64,000 nucleotides of DNA from Chromobotia macracanthus. Taxonomy: Eukaryota; Chordata; Actinopteri; Cypriniformes; Botiidae. Of this stretch, positions 1 to 14,899 are shown in pieces (within the stretch, counting starts at the first letter, position 1; the number at the start of each line of letters is the position of its first letter). Under the pieces are notes generated by a model, which ran no database searches, was not told where the DNA came from, and saw nothing but the letters and a program-made list of their open reading frames with translations. A program made the position numbers and the translations under genes. Location: the NCBI GenBank assembly GCA_036877525.1, contig JAZGTH010000001.1:11618001-11682000 (forward strand), in the 5' to 3' direction.

Positions 1-2276
1 AAAATAATAATGGATAATGATTTTACTTGAATTGTTAAACATTGTGGCAGCCAAAAGCATTGGATAGGCTTAATATAAATAAATATGTTAAAATAAATAT
101 TTATATAAATAAAATGTTATCTTTTCTATTCTAGTGTATATAAGTCTGGACTACAGTCTTTGACAAAAGTTGTTAATTTTTTACAGTAGAATTTTATTTT
201 TGGATGAATTATTTCTTGCACTGTTGACTTCTTACTGTTGTCCTCTTAATTAATGTTTTTCTAACCAGTTATGTATTTTTTGGTACGTAAAATCTGATTA
301 TGTAAAATTTGGTTAATTCAAAAGTTACCATTTCCTCTGTTGTGATATCCTGTGAGTCAGACAGTTCCCCTAAACTTAACCTGTGAGCAAACACACATAC
401 AGAAAGACTATTCACATTACATAGAACACAGACATAGAATATACAGATATATTACTAAAATGTATTCCTTGTCTTGTGTTCTCTCACAAACATGCACACC
501 CACCCATGTCCATCATTCTGAATATATCAAGTATTTACAGCATGGTTGCGTTTTGTTACACAAAGCCATAAACGGCTTGTCTGCACTTACGTGGATCAAG
601 ACTTTGGTTGTAGCTCACTCCATTGTTTTGTGTACCTCTATAAAAGCTCATCTGTTCATCTGTTTCAGTGACTGAGGTTTTCTGCTCATTCACCACATTT
701 TTGACCACCACACTCCCACCAGTACACAGAGATGGTTTAGTTATGGTTAGGGTCCATTTACACGAGAAACTTCCCACTGCAATATATTTTTAAATTGTCT
801 AAGTACATCTACTCAGTGCTTTTACATACTGGTTAGAGTCATGGTTGTGTTGATTTTAGATTTTATTTTTATTTTAGGCTATTTGCTTAGTGGTTGCAAG
901 ATAACCTGCAAGATTAATCAACTAAAATTGAACTTAAATGGTTAATGACCACATTTTAATGTCCTGTAAAATATGAGTGCTTCATTTTACAAAAAGAATG
1001 GTTAGAATTATTAAAAAATAGGTTAACACAGGACATTCAAATGGATTATATTTAAATGGTGTAACAGGAAGTCTTTCTGTTATAGTGGAGCACTGAGATG
1101 ACAGCATGACAAAGCAATGAGTGAGGCAATGTGCCAGCTCCATTCCTATTAGTCTCAGCTGATAACAGTGCCTGTTCCAAGGCTACTCTACTTGTCAGAC
1201 AAGTGCATTTGCAACTTCCGGTCTATGTGAGTTCTGAGTCATACATTTATAGCAAGCAATTTACCTGAATACACATTTCACATATGCACTAGATTAAGCA
1301 ATTTGTTTGAATACACATCTGTATACACAGGATTATTAATATGCATACACTGGATTGTTAATTACTATTAATGAGTTGAAAGTTGATGAACAGACAGAGA
1401 GACAGAACTTCCATATTAGAAACCTATCAGAATCTGATATGTATTTATATATTCCGTGTATATTCCAATCCCAAAGAAGATGATTTACAAGTAGTATGTT
1501 GATGCTAATGGACAGAATGAGGGCAGACAGGGAATGAAGACCTGGAGCTTTTCACCTGATCCAAATGTCTCTAAGGGCCTTCTGCTATAATGAACCGAAC
1601 TGCTTGCACACCCACAGACAACTTAACAAGCATAGATGTTAATGGAGAATTAAATGCAAGACATGACTCTTCATAAATCTCCCACTACTTAACATTTCAA
1701 ATCCAGCATTCATTCAGCTACAGGAAATTTTCTATTGAATGAACTTGTGGCAGTATTGTCTTGGCGACTATTAAGCCTTATTAAGAGACAGGGTGACAAC
1801 AACAGCATTAGTGTAATTAATTATTATAATTTCCTGGAACAAGATTTTTATCTTTTTGTAAACTTAATAATTAGGATCTTAATGATTTTAATGATTTTTT
1901 TGCTTCATAGTGAGAAACAATAATAGCAGTTTTTGTGGTCAGAGTAAATCATCACATCATTTCTGTTACTTAAATGTGGCCTTTGTTTTTAGGCATTTTA
2001 GGTAGTGCTGCAGTAACATATTTTGGTAATTGATTAATGGCTTGTTACATAAACAATAGTTGCTAAAATATACAAAATTTCAAGACTTTGTTATTTGTAC
2101 ACTTACCTTTTGGCTCATTTTTATAGGTTTTTGGATTTTTGGTTTTTTAATAAATGCTGTCCCTAGAATGAAGAACATTCTTCTTTGGTTTTATTAGATT
2201 TTCTGTCAAAAATCAGGTTGTGCAAAGGGATTCCTCAGCAAAATATGAAGCTGTCAGTTTTATTGGTGAAGTTGGT

Positions 2277-2292
2277 CTGCCCTCTTGTGGAC
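2277..2292 (-). promoter_or_regulatory. CTCF-like motif
   Basis: On the minus strand it reads GTCCACAAGAGGGCAG, close to the vertebrate CTCF core CCASYAGRKGGCRS. This is a motif match only; binding is not shown. Confidence 0.35.
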
Positions 2293-2708
2293 ACACTGCA
2301 ACATTACAGTCACAGCTTCCCAATGACAGCAATAAACCAAGAAGGTCTATAACTGGAAAGAGCTATATGTTAGCATTCTCATCCAGCTTGATGTAATCAT
2401 GGAAATGCATGACCTTCCATGACCTTTCACTTTTCTTCCTGCTGAGGTCATAGCTGAGGTCACAGAATCTTCCTTGCATCTCTTGCAAATCACTTGCATC
2501 TGTATATTGTTCAGTCATCTGGACATGCTCTCATGTCTTCAAGCTTCTCACACTTCTCAAACCCTTACCCTTTATTAATTATAAGTAATTAAAACCAGGT
2601 GTTTCAGGGGACTCTTCTACACTTAACAATGACAAATTCCCAATGAAAAATATTGGAAATAATAAAATTATTATATTTTCTGTAATGTTTTGGTTTGTTT
2701 AAATAGTT

Positions 2709-2740
2709 GTGCTGTCTGCATGAAAAACTGCAGACAGCAC
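2709..2740. repeat. Perfect 12-bp inverted repeat, 8-nt loop
   Basis: GTGCTGTCTGCA is followed after TGAAAAAC by its exact reverse complement TGCAGACAGCAC. The stem does not extend beyond 12 bp, shorter than a typical microRNA precursor. Confidence 0.8.
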
Positions 2741-5412
2741 TGGGCCTTTGGGCTTTTCATACTGTATATTTACACAATAAAAAAGTATTAAACCAAAATG
2801 CATTTAATCATTTTAACAGTAGGATACAATGCTTTGCTTATAGGCTTATAAGCTTGTTTTTATTCTAACTAGAATGCAAATAAACAGTATGCTCTTCTTC
2901 CGTTGACCACAAGGGGTCTCTCTTTACAATCAGTCTTTCTACAGAGAATGTCCTGGCATGTTTTAGAATATCAGCAGGTGATAAATCCTTCAAGCCTAGG
3001 TCATTTCTGTGTCTTAATGCAGTGTGAAATATCAGTCTGTGAACCACTATGCTGAAACTGAAAAAAGTTCAGATTTGCAAGAAAAATCAAGACTTATAGA
3101 ATTCCCTCCATGCTCTATGCAACTAATAGAATATGGGCATCGGTCTTAAGCAAGCCTTATCTTTCATTGTCTCATCCCATCCTGCTGGATCAATACTAAT
3201 TGTATGCAGTATAAGTATAGTGGTACTGACCACACACTATGAGGTATGTGTTTAATCAATCATTATGCCCTAGATGAAAATAATGAGCTATAATAGACGT
3301 GATCTCATTCAACACCGGGGGTGAAACAGGAAGTAGGTCAGAGGACCAAGCTGCTAATGATGTTGTACTGGGTTTAATATCTTAATGAGGATATGATAAG
3401 GAAATAAATGAGTCAGTACATGCATGAGTAGTTATGCTATCACGTGTTGTGATTAGTTATGCCATAAGTAAATATATAAGTAAAATAAATGTAGTGAATA
3501 GTTGTTAACTGAATATTCTCTAAGAATAATAGATTAAAATATAAAATATTTGTCCCACTTCTTAAGAATCAGTGAAAAAATACTCTGCAAAATATTTTTT
3601 CCCTATCATGAGGCACAAGAAATCAGTGTGACTTGATTTAAGGTGTACAGAAACTGTTCCCTCTTCTGGGGCTGAGTGATGAAGGCAGACACAAGTTCAA
3701 GTGAAAAATACCCTGGAGGGGTGTTTATTTTCTACAAAAGAATAAAGAGAGCCCACTGCTGGGAGAGAAAAGCAGGTGGTGTTGTGCTGGGAAGTATCAG
3801 GGTTATCGTGACTGCAGGTGCAGCTGTGTGGGGCAAGTCACCCGTCCCAGATTTCTCACTTTCCATAGAGCAAGAGGAAAACCACATTGGTTATTTACGG
3901 GACTCTGAGATGCTACCAGATATTTTGTTCTCTCCTCCGATTGTAACTGATGGGCAACAGATTTCTCTGGCTCATCCGCATTTTATGCCCACATGACGAA
4001 GCAATTATTGTTGCCCAGGGCAATGCTGATAGGCATCTAGTCGGCTTGCAATCACACTGTATAACTGGGATGGGAGACTGTGAGTTAGATGATACAAAGT
4101 GTGGGTTTTCTCTGCCTATAAATACACTGGATTAGAAAATAATTGAGATAAAGTATTCTCCTGGGAGCAAGAACATTAAAAGACTCCATGAAATTGTGAA
4201 AATTGTGTTTTGTGGCTTTAAGTCTATTTATTTGATAGTGTAGTGTTTTTGCAGATATACGCATTTAAAACATATCTTTGGAAACTCTGGAAAGAAGTCC
4301 AGAAATGCTGACAACACCAACATTGATCTTCGAGAGAGAAAAAAATAAAGAAAGTCCACCTAATATTGAATTCACATAGCCATAAACGGCTTTCCAACAT
4401 ACCGCCACATTTTTATCTAAAACATCTCATTTATACCCAAGAAGCTTTTCCACAATATGAAACAACTAACAACATGACCATTCAGAGACTGGAGGGGAAC
4501 CTCCAAATTCAATTTCCCGCGTGCACCTCTGCCCTCTTTTGACTCGGTAATCAATAGTGTAGCAGATTGTGACAACAAACATCTCGTCTCATGCTCACAG
4601 CACAGCATGCCCAAGAGTAAAACTGTGTCACCCTGCACACCTCGCTACGTATGACCCATAACACCTCCATCAGATCGGCTTTGCACAAGCTCTGACATAT
4701 ACCTGTCCTTACAGCCAGAGGAACAAAGCGTGACAGGAAGGTGAGCAGTGTTTCTTGACCCCTGGCAAGACTAAAATAAGTCTCCTAACTGTGAGAGCTA
4801 GCTTTTGTAATTCATGTGAGGCCATTGTCCATCTCCTGCTTGCTTTTGTCAGCTGTTGTTATTGCGAGTCTGCTTTGCCCTTCTTGAATTGATGATATGT
4901 CACAGCAAAAGCCTGTTAGCACAGTTCTGTTAGCATAGACAGGTGGCTTTGCACAGGTGTTAGATTGAGCGAAGACAGCCGGCCTACAACATCGAAGAGT
5001 CTCACATGAACACAAACATTTGTTAGCTGTTTACAGACACACTTGAAAAACAAATGAACAGCCATGAGGGTGAAAGAGCCATTGAAGTTGTTTATTTCTT
5101 CAGTAGAACTGTATAAATAATAATGTATGTTATGAAACACTGTTAAACTAATAAACTAAACATAACATAGATTTTAACAGAAAAAGAACCAATGGAAATT
5201 AATTTAATTAAATTAATGTTTTACTTAATTAAAAGAATAATTAAAACATCTTATTTATGTAGATTTTAGGTAAACAGTTTAAAGAGCAATTCTGAATACT
5301 ATGAAAAAATATCTTTAACTTATCCTAAACTTAACACAACCTAAATTTCAAACAAATCAAAAACTCTTCTTTGGTTTACTGAGATACAAATATCACTACA
5401 ACAGATTTCATT

Positions 5413-5428
5413 TTCACAAGGGGGCACT
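5413..5428 (+). promoter_or_regulatory. CTCF-like motif
   Basis: TTCACAAGGGGGCACT matches the CTCF core except at the first C. Motif only. Confidence 0.3.
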
Positions 5429-6867
5429 GTTGACACGTTAACACTGCTTCACTGCCAGAGCTAAGGTATCTTGATCAACTACCAACATGCTAGGAAATAG
5501 CTTAACAAATAATACATTTGCAAACATTCGTTTAGAATTAAATGTGTCTTCAAAGGCTGCTAGTGCCATCTGCTGACTAATTTCACTTTAGTGGCAGAAG
5601 CGCTCTGTTGATCTGTGCTTAAAAGAAGGGTAAGAACAGATAGTTCTTATGTTACTCTGTGGGTTGTCCTGTGCCAAAATGACAAGGTCCTCATTATACT
5701 GACAAAATCTTTAAGGATGAACTGAGATTAGAGTTTTCTCACCCTAAAGCAATGCAAGAGATGTGTGCAAATAACAAATATAAGCAACATCAGCGAGGAA
5801 AACCTATAAAGCTCCTTTGACATTTTGTTTGATGTACCACTGGGTCTTCTAACATTTGCAATGAGTGGCACTTATCGACAAACACCCGGCTTGACGAAGC
5901 TTTGGTTTATTCAAGGGTATTTATAGACCGTAAGGGAACTATTCATTGTCATCAATAACAGAGTGGGTTAGGGGCAGGAACACCTGAGTAATGTTATACT
6001 AACAACCAGCCATTAACCTTCAGAGGATTGTTGCTATTGACAAGTTATTCAATATTTAAGCCACAGCCTTTACAATTTTACTTTATGACATGAAAATGAT
6101 GGCTAATAATGTAAAGAGAAAAATATATAGCGCCTTGGAGACGCAAATGCAAAGGTATATTTCATCTCATTGTGATTGGGTTGTTTTATTAAGGTGTGAT
6201 GCTATATTATCGTCTTATCACCTATGGACGTTTGAAATATTTATTGTATTGTAGATGTTCAGATGTTTTAAGTTGTCCAAATAAGGCAGTTATTTTAGAA
6301 TTGCTGACATAAGGGACACTGTCTGCTCCCTTCAAAAAAGTGCTTAGCAAGAGAGTCACATAAGCCAGCTTGAACGGAAATAACTTGGATTTAAAGTTGT
6401 TGATTGAATTCTGCCATCAGTCTTTCTGCAGCATCCAAGTCCTATTTACTTCCAAACAAGTGGATAATCATTATGATCGGCCACATCCTTCAGGCACTAG
6501 AAGTTTATTAATCGCCAAATTAATCATAAAACGGATTCCACATGGTAATATTTATGCCAATTAAAAAAATATTTATTTAAAGACAAGCATTAAACCTCAT
6601 TACAGATCATTAATATGCAGCAAACAACCAGAGTCTAATCAATCAAGGTCACCATGGTGATGTTGGCCTACTTGGAACGATCCTTTGAGTGACATGGGAC
6701 AGCAGGCGTTCTCTTTTAATTTTTCTGAGTACTTATAGCTTTCAAAGAAATAAAAGTGACTAAGAAATCTATATTATACCACATAGAGTGCTGTAGATCT
6801 TCTTGAATCAGATGAAAAGTTCAGTTGTCTTAGCACACACACAGATCTGTCAGTGAATCAATCTGTG

Positions 6868-7033
<166 letters not shown>

Positions 7034-10000
7034 TATATGCTACAGAGTATGCCTGTTCTTGACCTACTGTAAAGATCTGATTGCATCACTACAACACTGA
7101 AAATATTAAGACTTATTTTAAATTCAAAGAAGTTTGAGATTTTACTCAAGAAGCACTTGTAAATTGGTCTCATATTCATAGGCAGTGCTCCCTTGTGGAC
7201 CTTATTACAGTAAATGCTAAAAAAAGTGATAATACAATGCATAGAAAGTAAAACGTATTCGCCGCTCCAGGCAATACAGCTGCATAACACTAAATTATGA
7301 TACTTAACAATAATTGAAAGTGGAGACATGGGAGAAACAATCAAATAGACCATGTGAATCCTCAGAGACATCCAATTGGCTTTGGAACTCCACATTTATT
7401 ATCATAATTAAAATAGACCTTTCTGTGAATTGCATAAGGTCAAAGTTAGCCCAGGGCGGATAAATTTTGAATTGGAATTCGTTCATTAATTATATTTCTC
7501 TCTTTGAGGGGTTTGAATTTGAAACGCTTGCTTTTCTGACCTTGTTGCTGTACTGAACTCGTTTACCCTTGTTATACTTTCTGTCACAGCGTTGTAGGAC
7601 TAGCCTTAGATTAGCTGCCAAAATGACACAAATGACTTCACTTCCCCTCGTAGGTGCGCCTCGCTCGTCCACTGGTCCACTGTAACTGTTCGCATTCTGG
7701 TGAGGGCAGAGTCCAGAATTCATGCATTTTACATGACTGCTTGTGGCAGTGCAGCCCTTATAAATATGTGACAATTACTGATGTGCTTCTCTGTTTCTTG
7801 CGGCCGGAAAGGCATACGATCCCGTTTCATGATGACTACACAGTTTTTCTTCCACCTTCTGCTAACCCTCTGTTAGGTGGCTAGAAAAGCCAGTAAATTC
7901 CTACCGCTGTGCTTGTACAGTGCACTGCAAAATTGTCTGCATATTGATGAATTGCTCTGCCGGATGAGGGTAAAGCAGCAATAATTAGTGCTGGACTTCA
8001 GCCTCCTTATGTAGGTTCACTCAGGTAGAGATGAGAGCCTCCCCTTTCTGTCTTATCTGTCCGACCAACCGAGGCCGGGGGGCAGTGGGGAGCTTGTAAT
8101 AGTGCTACAACATTGGTAGGTGATTGCCTGCTTATTAAGAGGGTACTGGAGTGGAACATAACATTTTCAGTTTCAATTAAATCTACGAGAGCATATATAA
8201 TGCATTTTAAGACCTTACTGTGTGAGGAGCCTTTGAATTCACATGAGGTTGTTGTTGATATGGCAGTGAAATTAGCTTCCTTGTGAGACTGTTCATCACA
8301 GCCATCAGTACCTAATGTCTCAGCCTGCCATAAACCTCCATGTTGTGTTTTCACAACTCAAAATGTGGGAAGAATGAGTCTGTAGCACAGCTGAAAAAAA
8401 AGATACTATACTCGGGGGAACTGCACTTACCAATAGCGTTGTTTATTTTCACATGCAGTCTGTTTTGTTTTAGCTCTCAGTTTACTAAAGGAAATATGCA
8501 AATCAGCTAACAATGCTTAAAATGTATATATACTATCTGTATGTTGTCTATATTACAAACAGTAGACAGCATTGATGTGACAGCCATTTTTATTAAAGTA
8601 TAACTGAGTATTGTACTTTATTTTGTTGTCCCTATGACTATAATGCATGCCTAATGACAATTTTGTTATATTTTATTGAGGATTGCATAAATTATAAGCC
8701 TGTCCTGATACTACCAAACCAGTTACACTTTAAAAGAAGGTATGGAGAAAGAAACTATGCTTATTATTCGCAAGGTCTGACACCTGCATATCTGAAAGAA
8801 ATTCATATACATTTCTTGTTAATTTTCTTGAAGTTTTCCCAGGCTGGAGCACAAACTGTAATACATTGCACATGTTCAGTGAATTGGGAAATCACTGCAG
8901 GGGAGAGCTAGAAAGTGTTTTACAATGAATTATTTGTTTTAGGCAGTCAAAAGTAACTGATAGAATGTTGTGTCTTCCTTACTTAGCATAATTGCCATTA
9001 TGTGAACTATGGATCTGAAAAATATGATTATGTTAATTCTGACAATGGACGAAAACAACCTCGAGAGCTAACTCTGCATGGAATAATAGCTTGGTAATAC
9101 TTCATTACCGAGGTGGAAAGCATTATTTGTGCAACAATAGATTTGACCTCAGGCTTTAAATCGTTTTGTAACTGTTTTTGGAACAGCAATCCATTAAAAA
9201 TATTTGCATGTGTACCAATAAAAGATAACATGTTAAAGCTATAGATGTTCCATGTCATAGGCAATTTATGGCAATATAAAGAATGCATGTATGTATCTTA
9301 CATACACAATACTATTGTGTTTATTGCATGGGAAGAGACTGGCTTTTTTGCTATGTGGGTGTGAGTGAGATAGCCTGGGTTAGGTCAAGTCCTTTAAAAG
9401 CCAGTCCGTTTACTCTGTGTATGCATAACAGCCCCGGGCAGATATTTCAAAACCTGCCAGTGCAGCACCCATCTCCTTTAATAGAAAATGGGTGAAATCA
9501 CAAAAATTGGTCAAGATTACGTTTCAATTGTATATTTCAAATAAGGAGTAAAATATGACCACGATGGTATCATAAAATTGTGCTTCTTTAGCTGTAAAAA
9601 ACTGTATATTTCAAATGTGTGTTACAAACTAAACAGGTGAGGGGCTACTTTAACTGTAAGAAATCCATTCGTACTGCTGTGGTCCACTCCTGAGTGTTGT
9701 GATGCCTCTCTCAAAAATATTTTGTTATGATTTCTTCTATTTGTGAAATGGTGCATCTTTGTTAATGTTTTTGTTAATGTTAATAGGTGCAAATTCCACA
9801 CACAGTGCAAACAATTTGGAAGTGAATAGAAAATGGTCAAAAATCATTTATGACATTTATAAATTAAGTTAAAACCATTTTTTTCAACTAATATCTATAT
9901 ACTCCAAAGTCTTATTAGCACAGTTAGCAGTAAATGCACAGATCTCATTGAAGCACTGCTATAATCTAATATGTATTTTATTTCTATTCTCACAAATTTC

Positions 10001-10384
10001 TGCATTGCTAGACTGAGTGTCAATCTAAGCATGCCTGATACTATATTATCGTTTTTGATTTAGTTTCCTTTCTTAAATTACAATAATAAATGACTTAATA
10101 AAAATCACTTAATAAATGACACATGCTGCTTTTGACACTATAATGAACGTCCACATTTTTAAAAAATGTTGCTTAAGACCATAAAACCTAGGTGCATGCA
10201 TAAAATTTTATGGACTTATGTAAGAGCATAATGTACTGATTAAGTGCAGAGCTCTAACTGCTGTCCTCAGCTGTGTATGAGAGGAACGGTGTACTCACCA
10301 TTGGCAAGCAGCAGCCGAAAGCTGCCAGCTTCCATATCTCTGCCGTGTCGGCCTACAATCTAACTAACTTTCAGGGCTTGCTCG

Positions 10385-10720
10385 ACTTCTTGGCTGCTCC
10401 TCTTCCCCTTTGATGTCTGTTCTCTTCAGCCAAAACCATTTGCTCCCTTTCCTTCAGAGCTTCCGGCTCTGCCCTCTGCATTGCTCCTTTTTAGTAGCTC
10501 CTTTTTGCCTTTGCTTGTTCATTTTACCTCATTCAGGCACGGCAGCTCTTTTCTTTTGCCCTTCCATCACATTGCTCTGTCTGGCCTTTTATTGTATTAC
10601 TCTTCCTTGACCTCTTTTTTCTCCTTTTATTGCATTGCGCCTGCTCCTCCCCTGGCTCCTCAGCTGTCCCTCTCTGCCTTCACGCTAAAGTATTCCCCCA
10701 CCTCTCGCTACCTCTGAGAC
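10385..10720. repeat. Pyrimidine-rich tract
   Basis: A long run dominated by C and T (CTCCTCTTCCCC, TTTTCTCC, CTCCTCCCC). It produces two overlapping Ser/Leu/Phe-rich open frames that look like composition artefacts. Confidence 0.6.
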
Positions 10721-12298
10721 TTTTCAAAGCTAGGTCACCGATAACAGATCCATCGTTAGCTGTTGTGTCACATCTCACCTAGATCAGAAGAACCCGGAGT
10801 ATCTAACAGTGCCTCAAGGGCAGACAGCTAATCCTACCCACAATGCTCTCGATCTTTCTTAGAACAGTCGATTCCATTAAACATGTAGCAACATTCATAT
10901 TAATTAAAGCCTAACACGTGTTGACTGGTTTGGCTGAACCCAGATGGATGCAGACTGACAGTGTTTGGTTTCTTCTGTAATAACATGCTTTGGCAATGGC
11001 TGATGATTTTTTTCCCACTGAGAGTGTGATTATCTTGGTTTCTCTTGGAACAAAAGCTTGGGGATTGTATTGTGCCATGCCCCTTGTTTGTTAGTCTACA
11101 CAGTCAGGCTTTGGGCATTGCCTGATCTCCTAAGGGGTTCTATTATTATTGCTTTTGCTGAGACCTGTATTCATCTATTGTCAATAATGTCATACAATGC
11201 TGCGAAGAGCAAAACTAATCAAAAGGCAAACACAAGTTAGAGACAACTCATTATCAATTTACAAGTACTTCAGTATCACTTTGGCACTTCGTTTTTAATG
11301 GGCGAATTGGCATGTAAGTGTGGTTGTGACTGGAGGATGAACTCAATATGATGTAAGAATGGGAAATAGGGTCGAATTTCGCCGTTGCCAAAGCCAACAG
11401 GACAGCATTAATCTGGAGACATATCCCAGAATTCCATGCAAAGCACAGATTGTCGAAATAGAGTTGTGGGCGAGATAATCATAATTTCAAAAATGTAATA
11501 TGATGCCATTTATTGAAATTCTACAAGTACATCATTTCACCACTATCTTCACCATGCCCCAGCATGCTTTCATTGAATCTCTCTGGCTTTGATGTCATTG
11601 TCAGAAATGATGATGCATACTGGTACATCTCTTCTCTCCTGATACTTGCTGAGAGCCTGTGTAGTGATTTGTCTTTTGTAATGATGACGGTAGGACATCA
11701 CACACTATCAGTTGGTATGCCAGTCCTAATACTGCACAGGCGTCTGTGAGACAGAGTGATGTCTGAGTGCCTGCTCACCTCATTGAATACTGCTCACGCC
11801 ATGTCTCCTTTCCTGCAGTGCACTGTGGTGAATGGAGAGACCTGAGAGTCTGAGCTCACGTAAACATAGTTTAGAATCATTACCGATTATATTCATAGTG
11901 TTGTGTCTCATGAAATTTTAATATGGGAGACTGGGGTTAGCTGTCACACATGGAAGTTGTCACAAAGGCTAAGAAACTGTGTGTCAAACATGCGAATACG
12001 AAAGTGCCATGTTTTTATTAGGAAAAGTTGCCGGATATGTTTTTGATGATATATGTTTTATAAAATGTAATAATTACAGTGGTTTTGTAGTGTGACAACA
12101 TGCCCCAGTGGAAATGACAGTGGAACTGTGGAAATGTTCAAGAGCTTGTATCTAAAACTTATTCTTGTATGTGTCTATAAAAATGTGAAAACCAGCCCCT
12201 GTCACCCCATTTATTCAGTCATTTAATTAAAAAGAATGACATAAATTCGCTTGAATTTTGCTTTTTAATCATAGAAATAAACTTGGTTTGACCCTCCT

Positions 12299-12328
12299 TA
12301 ACAGTAATTTTAAAGAAAATTACTGTTA
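12299..12328. repeat. Perfect 13-bp inverted repeat, 4-nt loop
   Basis: TAACAGTAATTTT, loop AAAG, then AAAATTACTGTTA. It is AT-rich, so chance formation is more likely than for the GC-containing hairpins. Confidence 0.8.
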
Positions 12329-14899
12329 CAGAGCCTTTTGTAGAAGATCAGATTGCTACTGATGCTGAAATCACATGATATTGAAGTAAAGCATCGATAA
12401 GTTGTCTGGAACAGGCCCTTTTACTTTTCTGTCTTTTGTTTCCCTTAGGAAATGTGAGGGGATCAGATCTGCTGACCAGAGGTACCCAATCCAGCATTAC
12501 CCCCCCTGTTGATTTTATCATTAAGGCAATTACTCAGTTAATTACTGAGGAAGGTGGGGAGTTCCTCTTCATAATACTATAATCACACCTTGAAATCAAA
12601 GTTCATTGCTGTAATTCAGTTTTAGACTGTGCGTTCAAAGAGTGTGTTAAGTCATTGTGCACTCCTCACTGGATCCAGGTTTTTATGAGAAAGAGAATGT
12701 TGTAATGATTTGTATGGGCATCTTTCCAGTTTTTTGTTACACAAACAAACATGCCTTGCCAATGACTGTAAATTAGTTCCCAACCTAAAAGTGAAAGATG
12801 TTACTTTAGTTAAATAGTCATTTGTGATTGACTGATATAGGTTTTTAAATGCATCATGCAAAAGCCAATACAATAACTAGACAGATAAGGTAGGGTCTTG
12901 GACTAGTTGTGTGACCACTGTAAGTATAAAGTTTGTCGGAGACACCATTAACACCTTCTGCAGAACATTTTCTTTAATCTGAAAATTCTGGCATCTTCTG
13001 CCCACACTTAAATTGCTTGTATGACTTTTCCTGTGTAACACTAAAGCAGTTATTATAAAAATGTCAAAGCTTTTCTATACAATACGAGCGCATGTTGATC
13101 ACTGACTGTGATTTGCAGGGTTTGTCACATCCCACGCTAGCATAAGAAAGTTTTAAAACTTTTATTTTTTTATACTAAAAAAGTGTATTTTTATACTTTA
13201 TTATTTTTGGTTATGAAAAAAAATAAAAATAAGTAAACAATGTGCCCAATATCAAAATTGTATTTAAATTAACGCTGAATTTAAATGAACACTTATTTTA
13301 CTCAACAGAAATACAAAATTCCCCAAAAATATTCAAAATAACATTAAAAAAGCTTGTTATTAATAATCTTGGAACTGACGCAACTATTATTGCGAAAAAA
13401 ATTTTGCCACAGTTATTAATACCAGTCATCATCATCCTCCAGGCCAATATTACCATTTCAAAATATGTTTGGCAAACGTTCCACAGAGATTAAAGTAAAC
13501 TTTGAAAACATTTTTGGTGTGTTTAAGCAGAGACAGGAGTGACTTTGAAGGTGAAGGATTGCAGGACTATACCAATTAGAGTTCTGTTATGATTTAATCA
13601 CTGCCATATGGTATTTACTTTCACTGAGCAATGGCCAAACTTTTATTTAAGTTTGAGCCCAAGACTCTAATGGACAAAGGGTGGGGGACAATGAGGACCA
13701 GTGTTGAGGTATAAAAAAGGCGCTAATAGGTAGGCTTATGCCCCCGGGGACCATCTTTGCCTTATTGGCTATCCATTCTAAAGACAGCAGCCCATTCTTG
13801 CCATGGACAATCAGGCAATTAAAGTTCCATAACCGGTAGCCATTCAATGCAAACGTTCTTTTACAAGAGCCTTTCAGCATCCACAGAGCTCTCCTGCTGA
13901 CATGCCATCATAACAATGATGAATAGGGCCACACATTTATAGTACCACAGCTGTAAACGCTAATGAAGGGGTGTGTTACCATGACTGTGATATATAACTT
14001 CTCGAGGCCACATAAAATCCAGCAAAATTATCATAAGCCTCAGAGAGGAGATTGAATTGAGTAATAAACAGGTTATCATTTAATGACAGTGAGAAGAATG
14101 AAGACTAAATGCATTTCTGCATTCCTTACTGGTGAATGTGTTCAAATAAATGCAGAAGGACAACTGTTGTGGCATTATATCATGCTAATTGAACTTTGTA
14201 GGGTTTTGGGTAAGTCATTTTTGCTTTGAAAACATGTAGCTAAACACAATCACATCATATATACTCTACAGATTTTTCACACATATTTTATTTGTTCTAT
14301 CATAGCTTGTAATAACTCAAACAAAGTATCTGGACACTTTTGGACATGTAATGTATGATTTTCTTTGCAGATATCACTTGGTGTGGTATTCTAGACCTTT
14401 TTTATTTTTTGGTCCCAATTTAAATTTTTCTTCTTGGTTCGACATTTTGTTATATAATTCAAAAACAGTAATAAGTGTGGCTTAGGTATCTAAACACATT
14501 TTGATGCAATGTGCCTTGCTTGTTTTGAACAAGGGAAGTGATGCATAAAAGCATGAAATTATGAGTGCCATAAAATTATTATTACTGTGCCTTAAAAAGT
14601 ATTTGCCCTTTTCCTGATTTACTCTTTTATTGCATATTTCTCTCATTGAATGGTTTCATATCAAATAAAAAATATATCAGACAAGGGAAAACGGAGATAA
14701 CATTGTTTTCAAATTATTATTTTAACAATTTAATAGAAAAAGTCACCAATTACCAGATGCCCCTGTGAGAAAGTTTATATTTTTAAATCTTAAATAAAAA
14801 AAACATTTAGTTGGTTATTAGATTCTGGAGATTAAAATATTAAAATTAAAAGAAATTTCAAAACAGCTGAAAATTAAAGGTTGTTTAGACATATCAGTC

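Noticed and set aside
10410..10717. Two Ser/Leu/Phe-rich plus-strand frames
   Set aside because: They arise from a pyrimidine-rich tract and have no complexity typical of a protein.
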